From Altibacter sp. (GTDB taxonomy: Bacteria > Bacteroidota > Bacteroidia > Flavobacteriales > Flavobacteriaceae): a DNA stretch of 34,027 nt. Numbering within the stretch: the stretch's first letter is position 1; every line of letters begins with the position of its first letter. The notes under the pieces were generated by a model. The model was not told where the DNA came from. It did not search any database and worked only from the letters and a program-made list of their open reading frames with translations. Position numbers and translations under genes: made by a program. Positions 1-8,426 of this stretch are shown here, in pieces. The stretch is from the NCBI GenBank assembly GCA_002696485.1, contig NZTP01000011.1, forward strand, positions 1-34,027, written 5' to 3'.

Positions 1-340
1 CGGGCGTAGCTCCTACCTCATCGGCAAGGATCGCTAAACGCAGTCTTACAGTAGAATCCCGTACCCAATTTACAAACTGACGGTATTCTGCATTGGTAAT
101 CTCGGTCTCATCCATGTAGAAGGAACGAACCGTTACGGTCTTTGTAGGGGCATCATTTACCGCCACAAAGTCGTCGTCGGATTTACCCATGATGAAAGAC
201 CCACCAGGGATAAGTGTCATTCCGTACGGCTTTTCGGGATACCATTTTTTACCTTTTGCTCCAACTAGTTCTCCTCTATCGCCAGAGTTACAACTAAACA
301 AAAAGGCTACAATCGCAGTTAATGCAATAAACTTCTTCAT
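1..340 (-). CDS. gldK: Gliding motility / type IX secretion lipoprotein GldK (5' part, runs off the left edge)
   Basis: Reading the minus strand from the ATG at 340 gives 113 codons with no stop before the window edge. Residues 1-17 form a lipoprotein signal ending in a lipobox-like FLFSC with Cys17, so the protein is probably lipid-anchored. The following part (KPYGMTLIPGGSFIMGK, then DETEITNAEYRQFV) is the start of a formylglycine-generating-enzyme-like (FGE-sulfatase) domain, which is what GldK carries. GldK, with GldL, GldM and GldN, builds the outer-membrane-linked ring of the type IX secretion system and gliding machinery in Bacteroidota; gldLMN would be expected to the left of the window. 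In Flavobacteriaceae gldK commonly lies near topA and an arginase-family gene, as here. Identity rests on the N-terminus plus context; a paralogous FGE-domain lipoprotein is the alternative. Confidence 0.9.
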   Translation of the reverse strand, partial: MKKFIALTAIVAFLFSCNSGDRGELVGAKGKKWYPEKPYGMTLIPGGSFIMGKSDDDFVAVNDAPTKTVTVRSFYMDETEITNAEYRQFVNWVRDSTVRLRLAILADEVGATP

Positions 341-375
341 AGGTGTTTAGGTTAAATTTTCGAGATTCAAGGGCG

Positions 376-406
376 TAAACCTATCTATAAAATTTTAAAA
401 AAACAA
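376..406 (-). promoter_or_regulatory. Candidate gldK promoter (Bacteroidota type)
   Basis: On the minus strand TTG (404-406) is followed after 20 bases by TAGGTTTA (376-383), one mismatch from the TAnnTTTG -7 box of Bacteroidota. A start site a few bases downstream would give a leader of about 30 bases before the gldK ATG at 340. The rest of the 115-base gap between gldK and the upstream gene is AT-rich and shows no convincing terminator. Confidence 0.45.
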
Positions 407-455
407 CAATTTTCTTAAAAATCCCTTAAAGCTCTTTTTTACTTAGTTCGTTTGG

Positions 456-1619
456 TTATACTTCATTCTTTCGGCGGGCTTTCAACCACCTTTCAGGAAT
501 CTCCTGATTTGTTGCACCCAAATATTCGCCATAAGTGCAAGGTAATAACGTTCTACTTTTTAATTTATTATTAACATTTGAAATAAAAGGTAATTCTATC
601 CACCACCGACCCGTCTTATTGCTTTTCTTAAAGATCAGCACTTCGTCGTCAACAGGTACCTTATATGTTGTAAATAATTCGTTTTTACTGAAGTCTTCAT
701 CAGCTACTCTAAAATTGACACCCTCTATAAAGTACCAAAATATCTGAGCGATCAACATCGCCGCACTTTCAGCATTCTTATAATCGGTCAATTCATAAAC
801 TCCAAAAGAGCTCACCTTATTACTTATACCTGCATACCGGGCGATCGCACAGATCTCACGCCCGTCAAATCCGTTGGGGCTTGCGTTGTTCTTATAACTC
901 AATTCGGCACTTTTTATTGCAGCTACATCCAAAGCTACAATATTGGTGTTTCGCATAATCGGTTCCACCAAGGTAATATCGGCCGTTACTTCACCCAAGC
1001 GGTAAGCATCAAAGTACAATTTCTCCATAAGGGCGATCTCTGCCGGGGGATTAAAATACGACTGATACCCCAAAACACTATAGTTAAAAAGGTTATACGG
1101 CTTGTCTACAATGATCTTCCCGACGTACGAAATATTTGAAATTGGCTTCTCGGCATCTCCCAGATCGAAGTTGCAATCTACATTCACTAGATTCACCATG
1201 GTTCCAACATCATCATAAGCGCGGTACTGGCCGTAGACCAGGTCTTGACTTCCCCCCAAGATAAGTGGTATGATCTTTTTTCGAAGAAGCGCTTCAATAA
1301 CCGTACGCATAGCAAAGTAGGTATCTTGCACGGTTTCTCCTCTTTCGATATCACCTATATCAATGATCTTATGATTCCAGTTACCCGGATACAATGCGTA
1401 AAATGCCTTCCGAAAGGCATCGAAACTTGGTTCTCCCCCTAAAAAATTGATGTCGTTACGATTCTCCTTAACTCCCAATAGTGCAAACTTCACCTGCGAG
1501 AGTGAAGGCAGCGTTCCTTGCTCGGTATGCACTTCAATTTGTTTTCCTAATACGCCGGTTGGCAATATTTCTCTGTGAGCGAGCACCGACTTAGACACGG
1601 GGGTCAAAAATTCAATCAT
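456..1619 (-). CDS. Arginase/formimidoylglutamase-family protein with degraded metal site
   Basis: 387 residues. The fold family (ureohydrolase/arginase) is suggested by the order of segments: a GG-x-x-D loop (LGGSQDL, residues 121-127), a beta-strand with Asp residues (NVDCNFDLGD, 146-155), and a later strand ending in ALDVAAIKSAE (229-239). In active arginases these are GGDHS, DAHxD and SxDxDxxDP, and they supply the two Mn ions. Here the His of the first motif is Gln, the His of the second is Asn, and the third keeps only one Asp, so at least three metal ligands look lost. Databases usually call this family formimidoylglutamase or arginase; from the sequence I would not assume hydrolase activity. 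The start ATG overlaps the topA stop by one base (TAATG), so it is translationally coupled to topA and lies between topA and gldK. Confidence 0.75.
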   Translation of the reverse strand: MIEFLTPVSKSVLAHREILPTGVLGKQIEVHTEQGTLPSLSQVKFALLGVKENRNDINFLGGEPSFDAFRKAFYALYPGNWNHKIIDIGDIERGETVQDTYFAMRTVIEALLRKKIIPLILGGSQDLVYGQYRAYDDVGTMVNLVNVDCNFDLGDAEKPISNISYVGKIIVDKPYNLFNYSVLGYQSYFNPPAEIALMEKLYFDAYRLGEVTADITLVEPIMRNTNIVALDVAAIKSAELSYKNNASPNGFDGREICAIARYAGISNKVSSFGVYELTDYKNAESAAMLIAQIFWYFIEGVNFRVADEDFSKNELFTTYKVPVDDEVLIFKKSNKTGRWWIELPFISNVNNKLKSRTLLPCTYGEYLGATNQEIPERWLKARRKNEV

Positions 1620-4117
1620 TAGTTTTTCTTGGTGGTCGTTTTCTTTTTACGGCTTGCTTTCTTCTTAGGTGCTTTCTTTTCCAGCAATGCCTGAGCTTCT
1701 TCCAGTGACATGGCTTCGGCTTTTGTGGATTTGGGCAATTCTACCTTGGTCTTTCCCTTGATCAAGTTAAAACGACCCCAACGGGCTTTTTCAAGACGAA
1801 TTCCTTCATCGGGCCATTCCTGAATAAGCTTATCGATCTCCTTTTGCTTTTTATCTTCAATGAGCTGTTCGATATCCTCTTCGGAAAGATTATCGAAGTC
1901 ATACTTCTTGTTTACGTTAATGAACATATTGTTCCACTTGATAAATGGGCCGAAGCGACCGGTACCTTTCTGAACCGGTAATCCTTCATACATATATATA
2001 GGTGCATCTGCCTTTTTCTTCTCTTCGATAAGCTCTTTCGCTAAGGCCATGTCCACATCCAACGGATCGACATCCTTAGGCAGCGAAATGAATTTTTTTC
2101 CGAAGCGCACATAAGGTCCAAAGCGACCATTATTCACTTCAACTTCCTCTCCTTCGTATACCCCGAGAGTCTTCGGTAATTTGAACAGGTCCATAACCTC
2201 TTCAAAAGTAACCAAGTGTAATTGTTGGTCGGGACGCAAACTTGCAAACTTTTTCTCGTCATCGTCGGGAGCACCAATCTGAGCCATGGGCCCAAACTTA
2301 CCGAGTCGCACCAATACCGGACGACCCGATTCGGGGTCTTCACCTAAGATACGCTCACCACTTTCACGATCGGCATTCTCTTGCACATCTTCAACCTTGG
2401 GATGAAATTTTCCGTAGAAATCCTTCAGCATTTGTTTCCACTCCTCTTTTCCTTCGGCTATATCATCAAAATCCTGTTCTACTTTGGCCGTGAAGTTGTA
2501 GTCCAAGATATTCTTAAAGTGATCTACTAAAAAGTCATTCACGATCAATCCAATGTCTGTAGGAACCAATTTTCCTTTATCACTCCCTACAGTCTCGGTA
2601 AGTTCTTTTTCCTTGACAGTATCTTTTTGAAGGGTAAGCTGTATGTAGTTGCGCTCTGTCCCTTCTACTGTACCCTTTTCAACATAGTTTCGGTTGATAA
2701 TGGTAGATATAGTGGGTGCATAGGTGGAGGGGCGGCCAATACCAAGTTCCTCTAATTGTTTTACCAACGACGCTTCTGTATAACGATACGGCGGTCTTGT
2801 ATATCGCTGGGTAGCCGTAATGTACTGATTCTCCAAGCGCTCCCCCTTACTAAGATTAGGTAACATCCCCTCCTGCTCTTCTTCTTCAAAATCGGTGCCT
2901 TCCAAGTAAACTTTCAGAAAACCGTCAAATTTGATCATCTCTCCATTGGCCGCAAAATGTTCGGCGACCTTTTCTGAACCCGAAATAGCGATCTTCACAT
3001 TGGTACGTTCCAATTGTGCATCGCTCATCTGAGAAGCCAAGGTGCGCTTCCAAATTAGATCGTACAAGCGCGCTTGGTCGTAATCTCCTTGTATGGTATG
3101 TTGTGACATGTCGGTAGGACGAATCGCTTCGTGTGCTTCTTGAGCACCCTTCGATTTTCCTTTAAAGTTTCGGGGATGGCTGTATTTACTACCGTATGAC
3201 GTTTCGATTTCTTTTTGTGCTGCGTTTTTGGCCTCGTTGGACAAGTTCACGCTATCGGTACGCATATAGGTGATCAAACCGGCCTCGTAGAGCCTTTGGG
3301 CGATGGTCATGGTCTTTCCTACTGAAAAATATAATTTACGCGCTGCTTCCTGCTGAAGGGTTGATGTAGTAAAGGGTGGCGCCGGAGATTTCTTTGCCGG
3401 CTTTTTGACCAATTCTGAAATTTGATACGAAGCGCCCAAATTCTTCCGAAGGAATTCACGTGCTTCCGCCTCGGTGTCAAAATTCTTAGGAAGTTTTGCC
3501 TTGAAGCTAATTCCTTCCGAAGTAGTGAACTCAGCATCCACACGGTAGGAAGCCACAGGTGTAAAGGCTTCGATCTCACGTTCGCGCTCTACGATAAGCC
3601 GAACTGCTACCGACTGGACGCGTCCCGCGGAGAGACCTCCTTTTACCTTACGCCAAAGGACCGGAGAAAGTTCATAACCTACTAAGCGATCTAAAATACG
3701 TCGCGCCTGTTGTGCATTCACCAGATTGTAATCGATCTGGCGCGGATTCTCAATGGCTTTTAAAATAGCCGATTTGGTGATCTCATGAAAGACAATTCGT
3801 TTGGTCTTATCGTCCTTGAGGTCTAACGTTTCGGCCAAGTGCCAAGCGATGGCTTCCCCTTCACGGTCCTCATCACTCGCCAACCAAACCATATCGGCTT
3901 TTTTTGCAAGTGCCTTGAGTTCCTTCACTAGGCCTTTCTTATCACTGGAGACTATATATTTAGGTGTAAAATCGCCATCCACATCTACACCCAGTTCTTT
4001 TGAGGGCAGATCGGCAATATGTCCAAAGCTGGACGTAACCTTGAAATCTTTACCTAAAAATTTTTCAATGGTTTTTGCTTTTGCAGGCGACTCAACAATC
4101 ACTAAATTCTTTGCCAT
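1619..4117 (-). CDS. topA: DNA topoisomerase I (type IA)
   Basis: Relaxes negatively supercoiled DNA by single-strand passage. Taking the ATG at 4117 (MAKNLVIVESPAKAKTIEKF) gives 832 residues; a GTG two codons upstream is possible but less likely. The Toprim domain is at the N-terminus, with the acidic motif ASDEDREGEA near residues 80-89. The catalytic Tyr is in LITYMRTDS (Tyr284). A GRPSTYAPT segment belongs to the later type IA core. The C-terminal third has several GRFGP-type repeats (topoisomerase C-terminal repeat) and ends in a Lys-rich tail (KKKASRKKKTTTKKN). I find no cysteine in the whole protein, so the zinc-finger tail of the E. coli enzyme is absent, as is usual in Bacteroidota. 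First gene of a two-gene unit with the arginase-like gene downstream. Confidence 0.97.
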   Translation of the reverse strand: MAKNLVIVESPAKAKTIEKFLGKDFKVTSSFGHIADLPSKELGVDVDGDFTPKYIVSSDKKGLVKELKALAKKADMVWLASDEDREGEAIAWHLAETLDLKDDKTKRIVFHEITKSAILKAIENPRQIDYNLVNAQQARRILDRLVGYELSPVLWRKVKGGLSAGRVQSVAVRLIVEREREIEAFTPVASYRVDAEFTTSEGISFKAKLPKNFDTEAEAREFLRKNLGASYQISELVKKPAKKSPAPPFTTSTLQQEAARKLYFSVGKTMTIAQRLYEAGLITYMRTDSVNLSNEAKNAAQKEIETSYGSKYSHPRNFKGKSKGAQEAHEAIRPTDMSQHTIQGDYDQARLYDLIWKRTLASQMSDAQLERTNVKIAISGSEKVAEHFAANGEMIKFDGFLKVYLEGTDFEEEEQEGMLPNLSKGERLENQYITATQRYTRPPYRYTEASLVKQLEELGIGRPSTYAPTISTIINRNYVEKGTVEGTERNYIQLTLQKDTVKEKELTETVGSDKGKLVPTDIGLIVNDFLVDHFKNILDYNFTAKVEQDFDDIAEGKEEWKQMLKDFYGKFHPKVEDVQENADRESGERILGEDPESGRPVLVRLGKFGPMAQIGAPDDDEKKFASLRPDQQLHLVTFEEVMDLFKLPKTLGVYEGEEVEVNNGRFGPYVRFGKKFISLPKDVDPLDVDMALAKELIEEKKKADAPIYMYEGLPVQKGTGRFGPFIKWNNMFINVNKKYDFDNLSEEDIEQLIEDKKQKEIDKLIQEWPDEGIRLEKARWGRFNLIKGKTKVELPKSTKAEAMSLEEAQALLEKKAPKKKASRKKKTTTKKN

Positions 4118-4136
4118 ATTCACGTTGTTTGGGGTA

Positions 4137-4163
4137 CAAAAGTATCTATTTTTTTTAATACAA
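4137..4163 (-). promoter_or_regulatory. Candidate topA promoter
   Basis: Minus strand TACTTTTG (4137-4144) matches TAnnTTTG exactly. A TTG lies 16 bases further upstream (4161-4163), slightly closer than the usual 17-23. The leader to the topA ATG would be about 14-20 bases. Confidence 0.45.
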
Positions 4164-4170
4164 CGGAAGT

Positions 4171-4189
4171 ACCCCTAAAAATAAGGGGT
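4171..4189. other. Short stem-loop between topA and the membrane protein gene
   Basis: ACCCCT (4171-4176) pairs with AGGGGT (4184-4189) around a 7-base loop. It lies just downstream of the minus-strand gene ending at 4216 and could slow or stop that transcript, but there is no T-run after it on the minus strand, so a terminator role is uncertain. Confidence 0.3.
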
Positions 4190-4215
4190 TTAAGAGCTCC
4201 TTTATGATGCCGGTT

Positions 4216-5007
4216 TTAGAGTCCGGTTGGGGTCGTATTTCTGTCGGTTACAAGACTCAACCCTACGGTGTCTTTATAAATAAAGTACATCGGGATGTGT
4301 ACAAAAAACGCAGTCACAAAAACACCCACAATACACAGCAGGATCCCCAATTGGGCGATCAATCCGGCGACGATCATCAATCCGAAGATAGTCAACCAGA
4401 ATTTGTTCCCTAGTTTAAAACTTGCTTTGATGATCTCAGAAACGGACAATTCCGGATGAAACGCAAAGAACACCACTACAAGTTGTAGCGGAACCATGAC
4501 ATAAAAAATAGGTAAATAGCATGCAAGAACTGCGGCAAATGCTATTCCGAAGGTTGCCAAGGAGAGCAGTAGTAGTTTTTTGAAATTACCTCTAATTAGG
4601 TCGAAATAACCTCCCACATTCTCTGTGGTTCCCATATCTGCTTTTTTCAGAACACGTATAAAGTGGGCGGTAATGCCATACACCACAGCTTGCACTAAAA
4701 AGATGAGAATAAAAATCGCAATAACATATAATATAAGGACAGGGATGTACGGCGTAATATCGGGTTCATTATAGTATGCGTAAGAATCGTACGAATGATA
4801 ACTATCGAAGCCACCTAAATAAAAGATAAAGGCTATATATGGTATATAGATAAGAAGGATCATTGGAATGACGACTACCATACTAACGAGCGCATGATAC
4901 AATGCCTGTTCCCACACCTTTTTAAAAAGTTCGAAGCTTTTTGAGAGGATATCACCAAAATCGGGTTTATTGGCATGTTCAATTTTAGAAAAAATAGGAT
5001 GTTCCAT
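4216..5007 (-). CDS. Conserved multi-pass membrane protein of unknown function
   Basis: 263 residues. After a soluble N-terminal helix with FGDILSKSFELFKKVWEQ there are about six hydrophobic segments (roughly residues 37-65, 85-110, 145-165, 167-187, 208-228 and 230-248). The opening with its repeated aromatic/Lys helix followed by paired membrane helices resembles the loosely defined DUF4013 / glycerophosphodiesterase-membrane-domain-like proteins of Bacteroidota, but I cannot name a function. A Tyr/Ser/Asp-rich loop (DSYHSYDSYAYYNEPD) sits between the first two helix groups. It is read divergently from miaB across a 153-base gap, and towards topA on the same strand. No enzyme motif is visible. 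Confidence 0.75.
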   Translation of the reverse strand: MEHPIFSKIEHANKPDFGDILSKSFELFKKVWEQALYHALVSMVVVIPMILLIYIPYIAFIFYLGGFDSYHSYDSYAYYNEPDITPYIPVLILYVIAIFILIFLVQAVVYGITAHFIRVLKKADMGTTENVGGYFDLIRGNFKKLLLLSLATFGIAFAAVLACYLPIFYVMVPLQLVVVFFAFHPELSVSEIIKASFKLGNKFWLTIFGLMIVAGLIAQLGILLCIVGVFVTAFFVHIPMYFIYKDTVGLSLVTDRNTTPTGL

Positions 5008-5059
5008 AGTCGGTTGGCTGAAAATGATGCTTTAAATTTACAAAAAAGAAATCTGCCAA

Positions 5060-5092
5060 TTTGTCACAAACATCAATTTAATTGTATCTTTG
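5060..5092 (+). promoter_or_regulatory. Promoter of the miaB-secG operon
   Basis: TTTG (5060-5063), 21 bases, then TATCTTTG (5085-5092): an exact match to the Bacteroidota -33/-7 pattern (TTTG ... TAnnTTTG). It lies about 60 bases upstream of the miaB ATG at 5161. Confidence 0.7.
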
Positions 5093-5160
5093 CCAATGCA
5101 AATTGGAAAGGTGGCGTTATAATTGTCAACCCTTAAAAATTATCGTATCTGAAGAGACCT

Positions 5161-6609
5161 ATGAAAGAGAAAATCATTGATGAATCCCAGCAAGGCGAAT
5201 CGCTTATTTTAGAACCACGGCCCGAGAATCGTCGTAAGCTATTCATTGAGAGCTATGGCTGTCAAATGAATTTTAGCGACAGCGAGATCGTAGCCTCTAT
5301 TTTGGCCAACGAGGGTTTCAATACCACCAATCGGTTGGAAGATGCAGATCTGGTCTTGGTAAATACCTGTTCGATTCGTGACAAGGCCGAACAAACCGTA
5401 CGCAAGCGTCTGGAAAAATACAATGCCGTTAAACGTATCAACCCTAAGATGAAAGTGGGAGTTCTGGGCTGTATGGCCGAACGATTAAAGGAAAAGTTCC
5501 TGGATGAAGAGAAGATTGTAGACATGGTGGTAGGGCCCGATGCCTACAAAGATCTTCCAAATTTATTGCAGGAAGTAGAAGAAGGACGTGACGCGGTAAA
5601 TGTTATCTTATCTAAAGATGAAACCTACGGAGATATCGCTCCGGTACGTCTGGGAGGAAATGGTGTTACTGCTTTTGTGAGTATTACCCGTGGCTGCGAC
5701 AATATGTGTACATTTTGTGTCGTACCCTTTACCCGAGGACGCGAACGAAGCCGAGACCCACAAAGCATTCTTGCCGAAGTGAACGATCTGGCCGAAAAAG
5801 GATACAAGGAGATCACACTTTTGGGGCAGAATGTGGATAGCTATCTGTGGTACGGGGGCGGACTTAAGAAAGATTATAAGAATGCGACCGACATGCAAAA
5901 AGCAACAGCTACCGGTTTTGCTGAACTATTGGAAATGGTCGCTCAAGCACAACCGCATATGCGAATTCGGTTTTCAACGAGCAATCCGCAAGATATGACC
6001 GAAGATGTACTGCACAGTATGTCGAAATACCAAAATATTTGTAACTACATCCATCTACCGGTACAAAGCGGAAGCTCCCGTATTTTAAAGGAAATGAATC
6101 GCCAACACACCCGTGAGGAATACATGCATCTTATAGACCGTATTCGGGAGATCCTTCCTGATTGTGCGATCTCACAGGATATGATCACCGGGTTCCCTAC
6201 CGAAACGGAAGAAGACCACAAAGCAACCTTATCTCTTATGGAGTATGTAAAATACGATTTCGGTTTTATGTTTATGTATTCTGAAAGACCCGGAACCTTA
6301 GCCGCACGTAAATTGGAAGATGATGTTCCTTTGGAAACCAAAAAGCGTCGTCTTACCGAGATCGTAGACCTTCAGCAACAACATTCGGCGTACCGCACGC
6401 AACAATTTGTAGGAAAGACCGTAGAGGTATTGATAGAAAAAGAATCTAAAAAAAGTGACCTTCAATGGAGCGGAAGAACCCCTCAAAATACGGTAGCCGT
6501 CTTTCCGAAGGAACACTACAAGGTAGGAGATTTTGTGAATGTATATATAGAAGATTGCACCACCGCAACCCTTATAGGAACCGCTGTGGGCTACTCAGAT
6601 AATAACTAG
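5161..6609 (+). CDS. miaB: tRNA-2-methylthio-N6-dimethylallyladenosine synthase MiaB
   Basis: Radical-SAM methylthiotransferase that turns i6A37 into ms2i6A37 in tRNAs reading UNN codons. 482 residues with the full MiaB order: an N-terminal UPF0004 domain whose cluster ligands are Cys34 ([12 protein letters not shown]), Cys70 ([11 protein letters not shown]) and Cys104 (GCMAER); the radical-SAM CxxxCxxC at Cys179/183/186 (GCDNMCTFC) followed by [11 protein letters not shown]; and a C-terminal TRAM domain ([15 protein letters not shown] onwards). The N-terminal extension of about 27 residues is typical of the Bacteroidota enzyme. First gene of the operon; the next gene starts 2 bases after its stop. 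Confidence 0.97.
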   Translation: MKEKIIDESQQGESLILEPRPENRRKLFIESYGCQMNFSDSEIVASILANEGFNTTNRLEDADLVLVNTCSIRDKAEQTVRKRLEKYNAVKRINPKMKVGVLGCMAERLKEKFLDEEKIVDMVVGPDAYKDLPNLLQEVEEGRDAVNVILSKDETYGDIAPVRLGGNGVTAFVSITRGCDNMCTFCVVPFTRGRERSRDPQSILAEVNDLAEKGYKEITLLGQNVDSYLWYGGGLKKDYKNATDMQKATATGFAELLEMVAQAQPHMRIRFSTSNPQDMTEDVLHSMSKYQNICNYIHLPVQSGSSRILKEMNRQHTREEYMHLIDRIREILPDCAISQDMITGFPTETEEDHKATLSLMEYVKYDFGFMFMYSERPGTLAARKLEDDVPLETKKRRLTEIVDLQQQHSAYRTQQFVGKTVEVLIEKESKKSDLQWSGRTPQNTVAVFPKEHYKVGDFVNVYIEDCTTATLIGTAVGYSDNN

Positions 6610-6611
6610 GT

Positions 6612-7910
6612 ATGGAAAGTGTACAGGCAGTAAAACAACGCTTTGGCATTATAGGAAACGATCCTAAACTCAATCGCGCCGTGGAAAAGGCCATTCAGGT
6701 GGCACCAACTGATATTTCGGTGCTGGTGACAGGTGAGAGCGGTGTAGGCAAGGAAAGCATTCCCAAGATCATTCATTCCCTATCCCACCGTAAACACGGC
6801 AAATACATAGCCGTGAATTGTGGTGCGATCCCCGAAGGCACGATAGACAGTGAGTTGTTTGGTCACGAAAAAGGTGCTTTTACAGGAGCCACTGCCACAC
6901 GAAGCGGATATTTTGAAGTGGCCGACGGAGGCACGATCTTTCTGGATGAGGTAGGCGAACTTCCACTGCCTACACAGGTACGCTTATTACGTGTTTTGGA
7001 AAATGGTGAATTTTTAAAAGTAGGATCTTCCAAGACTCAGAAGACCGATGTTCGTATCGTGGCGGCCACCAATGTGAATATGAACGAAGCGATCGATAAA
7101 GGAAAATTCAGAGAAGACCTCTATTACCGACTAAGTACGGTGGAGATCGGCCTCCCACCGCTACGAAAACGAAGTGAGGACATTCATTTATTGTTTCGAA
7201 AATTCGCTTCAGATTTTGCCCAAAAATATAAAATGCCTACCATTCGTCTGGAAGACGATGCGGTAGCCTTGTTGTTGCAATATCGCTGGGGCGGTAACAT
7301 TCGTCAGTTGCGCAACGTAGCCGAACAGATCTCGGTGTTGGAGCAGGACAGGGATATTTCTTACAACACCTTAAAGCACTACCTTCCTGATGTTGGAAGC
7401 AATCTACCCGCTGTAATCCATTCAAAAAAAGAACACAGCGATTTTAGCAGTGAACGTGAGATCTTATATAAAGTCCTGTTCGATATGCAACGCGATGTGA
7501 ACGATCTGAAGAAATTAACTTTAGAGCTAATGAAGAGCGGCAACGTTTCAAAAGTAAAAGAAGAACAATCATCGCTTATTAATAAGATCTATTCTGAAGA
7601 CACCAATAATGAGGAACAACTTGCTGCTATTGTCGATGAGGAAGAAGCTGCCTCCCAAGACGTAGAAGTGCTAAGCATCCCTTCATCGGGTTCTGAAGCA
7701 TTCGACGGGGCACAGAATAGAGCAAAAAAGGGGAATTACGATTTCGCCGAAGAGATTGAAGAAGAAGAAAATCTGTCCCTTCAGGAAAAAGAATTAGAAC
7801 TCATCAAGAAGTCCTTGGAGAAATACGGAGGAAAACGTAAAGATGCCGCCGACGAACTTGGCATATCTGAACGCACGCTCTACCGAAAAATCAAACAATA
7901 CAACCTGTAA
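6612..7910 (+). CDS. Sigma-54-dependent transcription activator (orphan AAA+ plus Fis-type HTH)
   Basis: 432 residues. The AAA+ domain starts almost at the N-terminus, so there is no receiver, PAS or GAF sensor domain. Walker A is GESGVGKE (41-48), the sigma-54-contacting loop GAFTGA is intact (89-94), Walker B is GGTIFLDE (106-113), and REDLYYRL (167-174) carries the arginine-finger region. Residues about 265-385 form a charged, Glu-rich, low-complexity linker. The last 41 residues (ELELIKKSLEKYGGKRKDAA, then LGISERTLYRKIKQ) are a Fis-type DNA-binding helix-turn-helix. It should open sigma-54 promoters by ATP hydrolysis. Location between miaB and lptE is conserved in Flavobacteriaceae as far as I recall. 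The missing sensor domain suggests control by expression level or by a partner protein; a possible target is the groES promoter described below. Confidence 0.93.
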   Translation: MESVQAVKQRFGIIGNDPKLNRAVEKAIQVAPTDISVLVTGESGVGKESIPKIIHSLSHRKHGKYIAVNCGAIPEGTIDSELFGHEKGAFTGATATRSGYFEVADGGTIFLDEVGELPLPTQVRLLRVLENGEFLKVGSSKTQKTDVRIVAATNVNMNEAIDKGKFREDLYYRLSTVEIGLPPLRKRSEDIHLLFRKFASDFAQKYKMPTIRLEDDAVALLLQYRWGGNIRQLRNVAEQISVLEQDRDISYNTLKHYLPDVGSNLPAVIHSKKEHSDFSSEREILYKVLFDMQRDVNDLKKLTLELMKSGNVSKVKEEQSSLINKIYSEDTNNEEQLAAIVDEEEAASQDVEVLSIPSSGSEAFDGAQNRAKKGNYDFAEEIEEEENLSLQEKELELIKKSLEKYGGKRKDAADELGISERTLYRKIKQYNL

Positions 7911-8422
7911 TGAAGCTGTTACAACTCGTTTTTATTCTATGTTTCTTTGTGCTGCCGCTTCAAAGTTGTAAATACTATTCACTAACAGGAGCGGATATCG
8001 ATTATTCACAGACCAAGACCTTTCAGGTTAATTATTTTCAAAATACAGCCGCACAGGTAGAACCGGGGATCGCGAGGGATTTTACTCAAAACCTACAAGA
8101 CTTATTGTTGAACCAAACCAGTTTGGACCTGGTCACCTCCAACGGCGACTTGGTGTATGAAGGGGAGATCGTTGAGTATTATATTGCGCCTATTACCGCG
8201 ACCTCACAGAGCACGGCCGCACAGAACCGCTTGACCATCGCCGTGAATGTTCGCTTTTACAATACAAATGATGTTGAAAAGGATTTCGAACAACGATTCT
8301 CTTTCTACTTCGATTACCCCGGCGGGGCTTTGTTAACTGGAGCCCGTCTCGATGATGCCATTGCCGAGATCTTTGAGCGCATTACACAAGACATTTTTAA
8401 TAAATCACTCGCGAATTGGTAA
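7910..8422 (+). CDS. lptE: LptE-like LPS-assembly lipoprotein
   Basis: 170 residues. A signal peptide ends in the lipobox LQSC with Cys20. The opening CKYYSLTGADI and the SLDLVTSNGDLVYEGEIVEY segment are those of the Bacteroidota LptE-like family, in which a small outer-membrane lipoprotein plugs the LptD barrel during LPS delivery. The C-terminal half (DVEKDFEQRFSFYFDYPG) continues the alternating beta-strand pattern. Its start overlaps the stop of the sigma-54 activator gene by one base (TAATG), so the two are translationally coupled. The name rests on family resemblance; sequence conservation with proteobacterial LptE is low. Confidence 0.85.
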   Translation: MKLLQLVFILCFFVLPLQSCKYYSLTGADIDYSQTKTFQVNYFQNTAAQVEPGIARDFTQNLQDLLLNQTSLDLVTSNGDLVYEGEIVEYYIAPITATSQSTAAQNRLTIAVNVRFYNTNDVEKDFEQRFSFYFDYPGGALLTGARLDDAIAEIFERITQDIFNKSLANW

Positions 8423-8426
8423 GTTT

